The notes below the pieces were generated by a model. The model searched no databases, was not told the origin of the DNA, and saw only the letters and a list, made by a program, of their open reading frames with translations. Shown in pieces: positions 18,974-29,000 of a DNA stretch of 64,000 nt. How positions within the stretch are numbered: position 1 is the first letter of the stretch; each line of letters starts with the position of its first letter. The stretch comes from Chloroflexota bacterium (GTDB lineage: Bacteria; Chloroflexota; Anaerolineae; Promineifilales; Promineifilaceae): positions 1-64,000 of the forward strand of contig JABFFZ010000022.1 in assembly GCA_013112725.1 (NCBI GenBank), written 5' to 3'. The translations under genes and the position numbers were made by a program.

Positions 18974-20010
18974 TGGAACAACGCCCCAAAATCCTCATCG
19001 TTGACGACGAACCGTTCAACGTAGATTACCTGGAACAAGAACTGGAAGACCTGGACTTCGAGACGGTTTCGGCTACCAACGGCCAGGAAGCGCTCATCAA
19101 GGTCATGTCCGATTCGCCCGACGTGATTTTGCTGGACATTATGATGCCCATCATGGACGGCTTTGAAGTGTTGGGGCATTTGAAATCTGACCCCTACACC
19201 CGCGACATTCCCGTCATCGTCATCAGCGCCGCCAACGATCTGCCCAGTGTGGTCAGAGGGATAGAGATGGGCGCAGAAGATTTCCTGCCCAAGCCATTTG
19301 ATCCGGTGCTGCTGCGCGCCCGGCTGAACGCCAGCCTGGAAAAGAAAGAGTGGCATGACCGAGAAAAGATGTACATTCAACAAATTGAGCGCGAAAAGGC
19401 GCGCGCCGACGAACTGCTGCGCGTCATCCTGCCCGAAGCGATCATTGATGAACTGAAACGCACCAACCGGGTACGGCCGCGTCTCTTTGAAAATGTGGCC
19501 GTGTTATTTACCGACGTGGTGGGGTTCACGCCTTACTGCGACACCCACCCGCTGGTGGATGTGGTGCGCAATTTGCAGGAGATGATCGGCGTCTACGAAA
19601 ACGCCGCCCTGAAATATGGCCTGCAAAAAATCAAGACGGATGGGGATGCGTTTATGGCCGTCGCCGGCCTGTTTGACAAGCTGGAAAATCCGGTGCTGCG
19701 TTCGGTGCAATGTGGTTGGGAGATGGTGGAATTGGCGCGGCAGTTGCCTGACCCCTGGCAGGTGCGGGTGGGCATTCATGTGGGGCCGGTGCTGGGGGCC
19801 ATTTTGGGGCGGCGGCAGTATTTGTTTGATGTCTGGGGGGACACGGTGAATACGGCGCAGCGCATTGAAAGTCACGGCACAGCGGACAGCGTCAATTTGA
19901 GCCAGGCCGCCTGGGACAAGGTGATTGGGCTGGTAGATGGGGAGTCATCCCGTATGATTGAGGTAAAAGGCAAAGGGGCGATGGAGATTTACCGGGTACG
20001 GCCGTTGTAA
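18973..20010 (+). CDS. receiver-class III adenylate cyclase
   Basis: 345 residues: receiver domain (1-125; Asp in ILLDIMMPIMDGF, Lys in DFLPKPFD), a short coiled coil, then a class III cyclase domain (~165-345). The first metal Asp lies in VLFTDVVGFTPY and the second in KTDGDAFMAV. The base-selecting pair is Lys (KIKTDG) and Asp (FDVWGDTVN), the adenylate rather than guanylate cyclase signature, and the transition-state Asn and Arg lie in TVNTAQRIES. It should make cAMP under control of the upstream kinases. A possible reader is the cNMP-binding protein at 49995-53711. It converges on rlmI with a 15-base gap. Confidence 0.9.
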   Translation: MEQRPKILIVDDEPFNVDYLEQELEDLDFETVSATNGQEALIKVMSDSPDVILLDIMMPIMDGFEVLGHLKSDPYTRDIPVIVISAANDLPSVVRGIEMGAEDFLPKPFDPVLLRARLNASLEKKEWHDREKMYIQQIEREKARADELLRVILPEAIIDELKRTNRVRPRLFENVAVLFTDVVGFTPYCDTHPLVDVVRNLQEMIGVYENAALKYGLQKIKTDGDAFMAVAGLFDKLENPVLRSVQCGWEMVELARQLPDPWQVRVGIHVGPVLGAILGRRQYLFDVWGDTVNTAQRIESHGTADSVNLSQAAWDKVIGLVDGESSRMIEVKGKGAMEIYRVRPL

Positions 20011-20025
20011 AAGTAATTACCTCTT

Positions 20026-21231
20026 TCACCACATCCGGCACAAAAACCCTTTCAGGTATGCGGACTCAGGAAAGGAAAGCAGTACCGGGTGATCGGCTCC
20101 CTGGTGTAAAAAACGTATGATTTGGACGTTTCGCCCGGCATCTACAGCCGCGCCAAACAGCACCTTCTGGAACAACTCCGCCGAGACCAGCCCGGAACAG
20201 GAGAAGGTGGCTAACAGGCCGCCGGGATTCAGCAGCCGCAGCGCCAGCCAGTTCAAATCCTTATACCCACGACAGGCGTGTTCTACATCCTGCTGGCTAT
20301 GCGCAAACTTTGGCGGATCGAGGATGACCACATCAAAGGTTTGCCCGCCGTCGCGGTAATAACGTAGTACCTCAAAGGCATCACCGGCAATGTATTCGTC
20401 CAACGGCCGTGTCCACCCATTCAGGGCCACATTGGCCTCCGCCTGCTCTAACGCCTCCACGGAACTGTCAATGTGGGTGATGGCCGCCGCGCCCGCTGCC
20501 ACCGCATAAATGCCAAAACCACCGGTATAGGCAAAAACGTTCAGCACCGTTTTCCCGGCAACCAGATGGGGCTGGCACACCGCGGCGCGGTTCTCCCGCT
20601 GATCCAGGTAAAAGCCCGTCTTGTGTCCCGCGGCCAACTGCACCTGAAAACGCAGACCATTTTCTAAAACCTCCATCGTGGTTGGCGGGTTAGCGCCCCA
20701 CAACAGGCCGGTGGTCAACGGCAGCCCTTCTTTACGGCGCACATCTACGTCGGAGCGTTCGATGATGCCATCCGGCTGCGCCAGATCGGCCAGCAGTTCG
20801 GCCAGCAGCATTTTACGCCGATCAATGCCCAGCGTGAGACATTGCATCACCAGGCTACTGCCGTACCGATCCACCACCAGCCCCGGCAGCCCATCGGCTT
20901 CTGCATTCACCAGCCGGTAGGCGGTGGTGTGTGGCTCCAGGGCCAAAAGCTGCCGCGCCGCGATGGCCCGCGCCAGGTGACGCTGCCAAAAGGCGGCGTC
21001 AATCGCTTCGTCTACATCCCAACTGAGGATGCGGGCGCGAATTTGGGAATGGGGGTTGTAGTAGCCGGTAGCCAGGGCACGGCCGTGGCTATCGGCCACC
21101 AACACCAGATCGCCCGGTTTGGGCTGCCCTTCCACTCTGGTAATCGCCCCGGAAAATATCCAGGGATGGCGCTGCCGCACCGGTTTCTCCCGCCCTGCCT
21201 TCAAGATAATTTTGCCGTTGATTGGTTCCAT
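20026..21231 (-). CDS. rlmI: 23S rRNA cytosine methyltransferase RlmI-type
   Basis: A 401-residue SAM-dependent methyltransferase of the RlmI/RlmK family. The N-terminal PUA domain (~1-75; HPWIFSGAI, GDLVLV) is followed by the family's central region (LVNAEADGLPGLVVDRYG) and a Rossmann methylase with the SAM site VLNVFAYTGGFGIYA, Asp/Glu in ITHIDSS, the catalytic DPPKFAHSQ and FSCSGLV. The family makes m5C in 23S rRNA (position 1962 in E. coli). The length is normal. It converges with the cyclase; upstream is a repeat-armed hairpin. Confidence 0.9.
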   Translation of the reverse strand: MEPINGKIILKAGREKPVRQRHPWIFSGAITRVEGQPKPGDLVLVADSHGRALATGYYNPHSQIRARILSWDVDEAIDAAFWQRHLARAIAARQLLALEPHTTAYRLVNAEADGLPGLVVDRYGSSLVMQCLTLGIDRRKMLLAELLADLAQPDGIIERSDVDVRRKEGLPLTTGLLWGANPPTTMEVLENGLRFQVQLAAGHKTGFYLDQRENRAAVCQPHLVAGKTVLNVFAYTGGFGIYAVAAGAAAITHIDSSVEALEQAEANVALNGWTRPLDEYIAGDAFEVLRYYRDGGQTFDVVILDPPKFAHSQQDVEHACRGYKDLNWLALRLLNPGGLLATFSCSGLVSAELFQKVLFGAAVDAGRNVQIIRFLHQGADHPVLLSFPESAYLKGFLCRMW

Positions 21232-21270
21232 AAGGAGTGACTATAGCGGCAATGAGCGGGTGGGGCAAAA

Positions 21271-21352
21271 GAGGGGAGATTGGGAGATTAAGAGATAAAG
21301 AAATTGGCAATCGCTCAATCTCCCAATCTCTTAATCTCTGATCTCTCCCCTC
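21271..21352. repeat. tandem-repeat hairpin, GAGATTGG class
   Basis: The left arm repeats GAGATTGG/GAGATTAA units (starting GAGGGGAGATTGGGAG) and the right arm carries CAATCTCCCAATCTC and ends TCTCCCCTC. It lies between the divergent rlmI and M23 genes. The same unit class is at 32341. Confidence 0.75.
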
Positions 21353-21408
21353 ACCCCATTTTCACCGCTTCTTGATAGCCGCTGCCAGGGGGCGGGGGTA
21401 AGCTTGGG

Positions 21409-21444
21409 CTGGCTGTGGCCCGGTTAGCAACCGGCCACAGCCAG
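21409..21444 (+). promoter_or_regulatory. strong hairpin before M23 peptidase
   Basis: CTGGCTGTGGCC-CGGTT pairs with AACCG-GCCACAGCCAG around an AGC loop: 16 pairs with one bulge. No T-run follows, so it is not a typical terminator. It ends 22 bases before the start codon and may protect or regulate the mRNA. Confidence 0.5.
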
Positions 21445-21466
21445 TATCTAGCACACAGGGAAGCAC

Positions 21467-23068
21467 ATGAATCGTAGAGCCATTTGGATCATTATTTGTC
21501 TGGTTGTTCTCAATTTAGTTTTTGTTTCGGCCGCCGTGGCCGGTTTGCGTTTTTTTGCGCCGCGACCAAACCGGGAAGCGCCGGCGTCGCTTCAGGGAAA
21601 TGGGGCAGACACGGCCGTTTACCAATTTCCCAATCGTCTGCCCCAGGGCAGCGGCGGTGGCGAGTACTTCTTTCCCGATGACCATATGTCCGACGCCCAG
21701 CGGCAGCAAATTGAAAGCCAACTGCAAGCCAGCATACAGCAGCTGCAGGACAAAGGGACACTACCATTGACCTTTAGCCCAAAAGCCGTTTCCTTCGGTT
21801 GGCCGGTGCAAGCGGCGCCGCATCTGGATGATTTTGGCTACCATGGCATGTCCAATTTTGTGGACCACAATCCCAACTACCCTTACCAAAGACTCGACTA
21901 TGCCTGCGGGCAGCGCACCTACGACACCTATTCCGGCTATAACCATCCCGGTTCAGATATCTTCTCCTGGCCTTTCCCCTGGAGCCGCATGGACAACAAT
22001 GAAATCATGGTGGTAGCCGCCGCCGCCGGCGTCATCGTCCTGCGGCAAGACGGCAATTATGACCGCAACTGCTCCTTCACCGGCCTCCCCTGGAACGCCA
22101 TCCACATCCAGCACAGCGATGGCAGCATTGCCTGGTACGGCCATATGAAAAACGGCTCATTAACACCCAAACAAGTCGGCCAATGGGTGACTCAGGGTGA
22201 ATACCTGGGTGTGGTCGGCAGTTCTGGCAGTTCCACCGGTCCCCATTTGCACTTTGAAGTGCAAGCTGTCACCGGTCAGACGTTAGACCCTTATGCCGGG
22301 ACTTGCAACAACATGAACCCCAATACGCTGTGGATAGAGCAGCCGGCTTATTTTGACACGGCCGTGAACAAAATCACCACCGGTTATGCCGCCCCGCTGA
22401 TCACCGAATGTTCCACACCCGAACAAAGCCACGAAGCCGACAGCTTTAACCCCGGCGATACCATCTACTTCACCACCTATTACCGCGATCAGTTAGCCAG
22501 CCAGCCCAGCCAATACACCATTTACCGGCCAAACGGTTCAGTCTACCAAAGCTGGCAGCACAGCATCCCTGATCCCCACTATGCCGCCTCCTGGTGGTGG
22601 TGGTCGTTTAATCTGCCAACCAATGCGCCGCAAGGCTACTGGCAATTTGCGGTAACGGTGAATAACCAAACATATCATCACACGTTCCTGGTGGGCAGCC
22701 CGCCCCCGCCGACACCCACGCCAATGCCCACCCCTGTACCCACACCAGCCCTCATCACCGTGACCGCCCCCAACGGCGGCGAACTGTTTGCCCCTGGTGA
22801 TGTGGTAAGTGTCACCTGGCAAACGGTATTGACCCCGGCCATGCAGGTGGATTTGCTGCCCAACGCGCAAGTCTCACAAACCTTGACAATAACAGGGTAC
22901 AACCCCTTCACCTGGACAATCCCGCTGAGTATGAGCACCAACCTGTACACCATTCGCGTCAGCAACACCCTCAGCCCCACCCAATATGACGAGAGCGACC
23001 ACAGCTTCATCATCGGCATCCTCGACCATCGCCACTACCTGCCCCTCCTCTTAAAACCCAACCCCTGA
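21467..23068 (+). CDS. secreted M23 metallopeptidase
   Basis: 533 residues. An N-terminal membrane or signal segment (~5-29) is followed by a spacer and an M23 (LytM-like) domain (~105-275). Zinc ligands are in YNHPGSDIF (His, Asp) and PHLHFEV (His), with catalytic support from GHMKNG. This fold cuts peptidoglycan peptides or works as a scaffold. A beta-rich region follows, then a Pro/Thr linker (PPPPTPTPMPTP) and a domain starting ITVTAPNGGELF, seen in secreted adhesion proteins. The C-terminus HRHYLPLLLKPNP resembles the short YLPL-hydrophobic-basic tail that I recall on many Chloroflexota exported proteins, possibly a sorting tag. GGAAG lies 4 bases before the ATG. Confidence 0.85.
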   Translation: MNRRAIWIIICLVVLNLVFVSAAVAGLRFFAPRPNREAPASLQGNGADTAVYQFPNRLPQGSGGGEYFFPDDHMSDAQRQQIESQLQASIQQLQDKGTLPLTFSPKAVSFGWPVQAAPHLDDFGYHGMSNFVDHNPNYPYQRLDYACGQRTYDTYSGYNHPGSDIFSWPFPWSRMDNNEIMVVAAAAGVIVLRQDGNYDRNCSFTGLPWNAIHIQHSDGSIAWYGHMKNGSLTPKQVGQWVTQGEYLGVVGSSGSSTGPHLHFEVQAVTGQTLDPYAGTCNNMNPNTLWIEQPAYFDTAVNKITTGYAAPLITECSTPEQSHEADSFNPGDTIYFTTYYRDQLASQPSQYTIYRPNGSVYQSWQHSIPDPHYAASWWWWSFNLPTNAPQGYWQFAVTVNNQTYHHTFLVGSPPPPTPTPMPTPVPTPALITVTAPNGGELFAPGDVVSVTWQTVLTPAMQVDLLPNAQVSQTLTITGYNPFTWTIPLSMSTNLYTIRVSNTLSPTQYDESDHSFIIGILDHRHYLPLLLKPNP

Positions 23069-23130
23069 CCACATCCAGAAATTGAATAACTTTCATCTTT
23101 GCTGCCGCTGCGGCCTCGACGTTTTAGGCG

Positions 23131-23724
23131 GTGGCATCGGGAAATTATGGCGCGCTGGCCGGAATTGGTCTCGATTATTTGGGTATTCTGGCGCCGGTGG
23201 CTATCTTTCCGTTTCGCCTGGGCGCCAGCAGCGATAACACCGAGATGACTGTTTACGGCGTTGTTTGTGTGCTGGGCGCTTTGTTCGGCCTCTGGCTCTT
23301 TCGGTGGAGCCAACGTTTTCCGTTGGATACCACCATCCCCACGCCCCGGCCGACCTGGTGGTCGTTTATCATCTTCATCATTGCCCTGCTCATCGTCAGC
23401 ACGCGGTTGATTTTGCAGGTTCCCAATGCCATTCCCTGGACAATTACGTCGGAACTCTCGGTGGTGATTGGCTGGATGTTTTTTGGGGCAGCGCTTTACT
23501 TTGCCTATGGTCTCTGGAAGCCTTATTGGTCAAATGCCGCCGGACAGTTGGTCGGCTTTCTGGCATATGATGTGGTTTTGATCGTGCCTTTTCTCACCCG
23601 CCTACCCGCCGTGCCGGACGAACATCGGCTAGGGCTGACAATTTACACGGCCGTCATCAGTTTCAGCGGCTTACTGGCTATCTACTATCTTTTCATTTAT
23701 AAACCTACACGCCTGTTAGGATGA
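23131..23724 (+). CDS. multi-pass membrane protein, unknown
   Basis: A 197-residue hydrophobic protein with about six transmembrane segments and a Pro-rich cytoplasmic or extracellular turn near residues 65-75. No family was recognised. The start is GTG with a weak ribosome site, so the true N-terminus is uncertain; the first residues (IGLDYLGILAPVAIF) already look like a membrane segment. It lies 62 bases after the M23 peptidase and may share its transcript. Confidence 0.55.
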   Translation: MASGNYGALAGIGLDYLGILAPVAIFPFRLGASSDNTEMTVYGVVCVLGALFGLWLFRWSQRFPLDTTIPTPRPTWWSFIIFIIALLIVSTRLILQVPNAIPWTITSELSVVIGWMFFGAALYFAYGLWKPYWSNAAGQLVGFLAYDVVLIVPFLTRLPAVPDEHRLGLTIYTAVISFSGLLAIYYLFIYKPTRLLG

Positions 23725-23834
23725 GGGGGTACGGCCGTGCCCCCTACCTGCACGCCACCTTCACCCACCTGCGCCAGGAACAGACCACCCTCATCGAAAC
23801 TATGTGGCAGCCGGGCAAATTCCCGGAAGAATAG
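23721..23834 (+). CDS. 37-codon reading frame, possible gene remnant
   Basis: ATG overlaps the end of the membrane protein gene. The product ends HLRQEQTTLIETMWQPGKF plus a few residues and looks like the tail of a larger protein. It may be a decayed gene end or spurious. No ribosome site is visible. Confidence 0.25.
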   Translation: MRGYGRAPYLHATFTHLRQEQTTLIETMWQPGKFPEE

Positions 23835-23938
23835 CCAGGCATTTAACTTTCGCTTGCCAATCGTATGAATTCCGATCTTGGATAGATGGCATCACGTTGA
23901 GTGAACGGCGTGGGATATTTCTTACGCTGGTGGTATGA

Positions 23939-23957
23939 GAATGCCGGTCTGGCATTC
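23939..23957. repeat. small inverted repeat
   Basis: GAATGCC and GGCATTC are separated by five bases, in the 137-base gap before the frameshifted lipoprotein gene. The rest of the gap holds nothing recognised. Confidence 0.4.
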
Positions 23958-23971
23958 CAAATCCCTGGCAA

Positions 23972-25010
23972 ATGGGAAATATGCACATAAAGATCATGGT
24001 TCACTATCGTTTTGTCCTCTTATTGACCCTTCTATTCCTGTTCATTGGCTGCACACCCTCGCGTCCCACCGGCGATGCGGTCATCGTTAACGCGACACGT
24101 TCCACAGAAACGGCCGTGCCCCCCACACCAGTTCCACGCACGCCTACCACGCTTGTCGCCCAACCCACGATTGCCACGCCGATCGTGACACCAATGCCAA
24201 CCGCCACGGCTTCGGCCACGCCGGCAGCATCGCCCACACCCACAGCCGTTTTGCCCGACGCGGCCGAATTAGAGATGCTGACCACCACGACAACTTCGCC
24301 GGATGGCCGTTGGCAGGCCATCGCCGCTCAATCGGAATCCATTGTTGTGGGTGATCTGGAAAAACTCTACGTCTCCCTCACCGTGACGGATGGTACGACC
24401 ACCTGGACGCCCGTGGCTGAATGGCGGGGGTATGGGTTAGGATATATCTGGCCGGCGGTGTATCAATGGTCGGCCGACGGCCGTTACCTCTACTATACCA
24501 ACCTCAGTTCGCCAGATGGCTGCCTTTACTACAGCAACGGCACAGACCTCCACCGCCTCGATGTCACTGATGGGAGCACCATCAAGATTTTGCCGGATGG
24601 CAAAACCCTCAACCTCTCGCTGTCGGCCGATGAATCCACCCCGGCATACCGGCTACAACGGCAGCTTCGTCTCGTTCATTGTCCGGGATTTGGCAACGGG
24701 TGACGAACGAAGCGTAGCCATTTCTGAGTTGGGGGAATACGCGCAAACGGGGCAAATTCACTGGTCAGCAGATGGAGGCACGGCCGTCCTCACCCTGATC
24801 CACAATACCTGCTTGCCCACCGAAAACAACAGCATTGTGCGCATCAACCTGGAAGAGATGACAGCCACCACCCTCATCGGCAAAGATGACGGCCGTCTGC
24901 AAATCCTCGACTGGCCCGAACCCGCGCAGCCAGAAATCCGCCTCATAGATAAAGACGGCAACAGGTGGTGGCTGGAGATCCATTCGGGTGAGTTAACGCA
25001 AGAAGAGTAA
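23972..25010 (+). pseudogene. lipoprotein with beta-propeller-like repeats, frameshifted
   Basis: The first frame (to ~24650) has a lipoprotein signal (LLLTLLFLFIGC, lipobox Cys), a Thr/Pro/Ala linker (~25-95), and TolB/WD40-like blades (SPDGRWQAIA; WSADGRYLYYTNL). It then runs into foreign codons and stops at 24703. A second frame continues the propeller pattern (FVSFIVRDLATGDER; HWSADGGTAVLTL) to 25010. Near 24648-24662 the similar segments CGGCATAC and CGGCTAC abut; dropping seven bases would give a continuous PAYNGSF. A seven-base duplication is therefore a likely cause, though an assembly error is possible. The start may instead be ATG 23981 or 23996. Confidence 0.6.
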
Positions 25011-25014
25011 CACT

Positions 25015-25045
25015 GTTCACCAATCCCGGTGAACGGCTGCTTTTT
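25015..25045 (+). terminator. probable intrinsic terminator
   Basis: GTTCACC (25015-25021) pairs with GGTGAAC (25028-25034). GGCTGC and a run of five T follow. It lies 5 bases after the stop of the broken lipoprotein gene. Confidence 0.5.
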
Positions 25046-25114
25046 ATGCCCGTTGGCGCGGAGGTTGACCCACCCCTTGACATGCCTTACCCCTGTTGTT
25101 AGCGTTTGGTTCTA

Positions 25115-25984
25115 GAGCCTGTTATGAACTTTAGAGACAGAAAGCCATACATCGAACGAAACGATGGGCCATCAGGATAGCAAAGGCCAGGAAATGCAGA
25201 CCTTTCAAGGTATCAGGCAAGCGTTCATAGTCGCGTGCCAGACGGCGGAATCAGGCCATCCAGCCAAAACTGCGCTCGACAACCCACCGTCGTGGCAACA
25301 ACACGAACCCTTTTTTGGCTTCGGGCAACTTAACCACTTCCAACCGCATCCCCTGTTCTTCGGCAGCTCGAGCCGCGTCTTCGCCAGTATAGCCCTGATC
25401 AACAAAGGCGACTTCCACCGTTGCACCCGTCGTCTCTTGAACCGCCTGTGCCAACTGTCCGACTTGAGCACGGCCTTGCTCATTAGCTGGTGTCACCAAC
25501 AGCGCCAACAAATTCCCCAACGTGTCAACGGCCATATGTGTCTTGCTGCCTTTGCGCCACTTGGCCCCATCGTAACCGGCGTGCTCACCCGCTCGCCGGG
25601 CTGGATTGCAGCGTTCGACTGTCAAAAATGGCCGCCGTCGGTTGTGTCTCACGTCCCACCGCCAGACGCAGCAATGCCCGCAAGTCGTGTACCATCGCTT
25701 CAAACACACCAGCCTGCAACCAGCGTTGGGTTTGTTGATAGACGGTATACCAGGGCGGCAGGTCATTGGGCATCATGCGCCAGGGGATACCGCCACGCAC
25801 AATATAGCGCAGGCCGTTGAAAACCTCGCGCAGTGGATAATCCCGCTGCGGTGCATCTTCGCTCATCAACGTCAGGTAGGGGGCGACAAACGCCCACTCC
25901 TCATCACTTACATCACTGGGGTATGCTTTTCTGTCCATACCCAACAGTATAACAATCTCACTTTGGAAAGTTCATAACACGCTC
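25115..25984 (-). mobile_element. decayed IS5-family insertion sequence
   Basis: About 870 bp with terminal inverted repeats: left GAGCCTGTTATGAACTTT, and on the other strand at the right end GAGCGTGTTATGAACTTT (17 of 18 match). TA flanks both ends (25113-25114 and 25985-25986), fitting a TA target duplication of the IS427-like group. The transposase inside carries a frameshift and a nonsense codon, so the copy cannot move by itself. It contains no ACGGCCGT. Confidence 0.8.
25131..25944 (-). pseudogene. IS5-family transposase, frameshift plus nonsense
   Basis: The N-terminal part (from 25944: [37 protein letters not shown]) reaches [12 protein letters not shown] and stops. The catalytic part continues one frame over ([42 protein letters not shown]). 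The +1 shift may be the programmed one some IS427-group elements use, but I see no clear slippery run. TGA at 25253-25251 then interrupts WMA-stop-FRRLARDYERLPDTL, where the family has Arg; a CGA to TGA change explains it. The remaining 39 codons are intact and end in TAA at 25131. The DDE residues are in DSRT, DQGY and VERS. Confidence 0.8.
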
Positions 25985-26094
25985 TACAAATGATGCAGTT
26001 GAACCAGCTTGCCGGGCAGCAAAAGCTAACCGCACACGGTATCTAGGCGCAATTTGGCTTGCATCCACTTTAAGCCCCCTGTCTGCTCACCGCT
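25985..26094. other. gap with nothing recognised
   Basis: Short stretch between the IS end and the stop of the C11 peptidase gene; I see no motif or gene in it. Confidence 0.5.
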
Positions 26095-29000
26095 TCACCT
26101 TAATGTCAAATCCGCGATCATCGTCAGGAAAACGGTATTGGCCAGGTGGTTGTAACTGGCCGAGGGGGCTTCCGCCCAGGCCACCACCTCCTGCCCGTCC
26201 TGCACCCGCGCCATGATGAAGCCCCAAACCGTGCCCAGCCCGGCCACATCATAGCTAAACTCCACCCGATGCCAGACATACCCGGCTAACGGGAACAGCG
26301 CCGGTTCGCTGGCGCGAAAGTTGTCCACGCCCGTGCCCGCATCCCGCACCAGGGCAGAAACGACAGCGGCCGTGTCCCGGCTGGCGGGCTGGGTGCGCAG
26401 GGCGACAAAGGTGTACTGCCCGGCGTTGAACCGCTCCCACCCATTGGCCGGCTGGTAGACAAAGTTCGACGGCTGGGCCACGCTAAACGCATCCAGGTCA
26501 ATGGTGGCCCACTGCCCGGGCTGCAAATCCAACGCCGCCTGCCCAAATTCCCAGGTGGTGGCAATGACGTACATGTGGGCGATGGTGTTGGCTTCGTCGG
26601 TTGTACGGCCGTCCACATCCACTACATACCCATTGCGGTTGGCGTCAATAAAGGTCAGGAAAATGCCGGTATGGGCAATGCCCTCGGCGTTGGTGTAGCC
26701 ATACGCCGTGCTGAGCGCCTGCCGCCCGTCCACCACCCGCGATTCTTCGAAAAGCACGTCCACCGCGCCAAATTGTTGCAGCGTTTGTTGTTTGAGCGTC
26801 TGCGCCGTTGCGTCACCGGCCAGATTAGGGTAGATGGTGATCAGCAGCTGCGTATCCGTGATCTGGCTGGCGGTGTACAGCAGTGTCTCCTGGTAGCGGG
26901 GTTCGTGCCAGCTTTGCGGGTAGAGGAAGCGGAAACCCAGGTACGGGTCCAGATACGCCTGGAAATCGGCCAGTTCTGCCCGGTTGGTCACGGTGAGGTC
27001 GAGGAATTGCACGGCCGTATCCCCCGCCACATTTTCCGCCGCCATACCCAGGCTGTAACGGCCGTCTGGCAGCGGCAGCCACTCATAATACAGCCGCCCA
27101 TCGCCATCAAATATCAGGCTAATGCCCGGCTCGCGGCTAAAGGCGGCGTCCGCCTCATAAAAGTCATAAAGCTGAAATTCGTCACCCGGCTGCGGCAAAA
27201 TCTCCGCCGGCGCCCCGCTCTCATTCGATTGCACCGCCCATATTTTGACCAACGCGCCGGTCGCATGGTCAAAAACCAGGTTCGTATCCACATATCCCTC
27301 TTCATTGGCGCGGCGCAGCCGTCCCTGCACAGTAAATTGGGTGCTGCCCAGCACGGTCGGCCACATGACCACATAATCGCCATTGCCGCCAGCATCATAC
27401 AGATAGGTCACTTCCGTATCCCAGATGAAAAAGTCGTCATGCACCCCATCCCGCCATTCGATAATCTGACTGCCGTCGGGCAAATAGGTCGGTTCGGGGA
27501 TGAGATCATCATACTCCACCAGGCGGCGACGGCCGTCGGCCCCATTTTGGGTCACCAGCAGCCGCACCACCTCCACATCCCGCCCGGCCACCTGAAACTG
27601 GATGAAGGCCGGGTCTTGCACCCCCACCACGTCATTCAATTTATTATGCAGGCTGATGGTGGGCGGTGACAGCGCCGCCTGCCCCACCTGATGGTAACTC
27701 TGCAAAAAGGCATTCCAATTGGGCAGCCCGGTCACGCCCCCATACATCTCATCATAAAATTCGGCGCGGCGGGGAAAGTAAACGGCTATGCCCTGGCTGT
27801 TCTTGAAGCCGGCGCCGCGCCCTTGCGACAGGATGGCATTGGACACGGCCGTCATCACCCCTTCCGCCGCCGTCCGCACCGCCGCATCCGGGCTGCGCTG
27901 CGCCAGAATGGCCGCAAAATGGTGCAGGTCAACAGCAGCAAAGTGATCTACCTGATCCGGGTAAACGCGGGCAAACGTTTCCGCGCCGCTGCGGGCATCG
28001 CCAATGGCGCTGGCCACAAAGGCCGGTTCCTGCGCCAGCGCCGCCGCCAACTGCTCCACCTGGTACGTCAGCGCCGGTAGCTGCGCCAGGTCAACGGCGG
28101 CCAGAGTAACAAAATCTTCTCTGGCCACGGCCGTGTAATGGCTGATGAAACTATCCACCATTTGCCCGGCCAGTGTACGGCCGTCCATTTGCGGCCGGGC
28201 ATACAAGGCGCGCAGCAGGCTTTCATAATTCCAGCCCAGGCCGGGGGTTAGTTCGGCGGAAGCGACGGCGACTTGGGCATACGGCCGTAACACATGCAGC
28301 ACATCCAACTGCCCCATCAGGCAGGCATCAAAAGCCACAATATCCAATGGCCCCATACCCGCCTGCGCCAGCGCCCCATCCAGATCGGCCAGACTGAGGT
28401 GATCCGGCGCGCCGAAGTCGGCGGTGTCACTGTCAAAGGCAAAACCTTGCCAGCCCAGGCCATGATTCCACAAAATGAGGGCGTAGCGGTTGGCCGGGTA
28501 ATTAGCTGCCCCCCAGCGCAAAAAGTCGGCCAGCACCGCCGGGTCGCCCATGTTTTGCTCGCCCAGCGTCAGCAGCGGTTCGGCGGTAATGGTGAACGGG
28601 TCGGCGTCGCCCAGAATGCGGTAACGGCGCGTATCCGTCCAATCCCCCCACGCTGCCGATTCTCCTACCGCCCGGTCAATCTGCACCAGCACCTGCACCC
28701 GCTCCGAACTACCCGCCGCTTCCATCTCGTTGATGTCCAGCAGCGCCGCCTGTTCCAGGTTATTGTCGGCGGCCATGTAAACCAGGATTGTCCAATCGGC
28801 CAGCGCACCGTCATAGGTGGCGGTGGGCAGGGGTGATGACGGGGTGAGGGGTGTAGGGGTAGCCAGGGCAGGGGTGGGGGTAGGGACGCTTACATCCGGC
28901 ATAGCCAGCGCCAGCGTGGCTGCCGGCTGGATGGCGGTGGGAATCACCCTCTCCTCCCCCGGCATCTCGCAAGCCGCCAGCAGCCATAACAAAGTGATCG

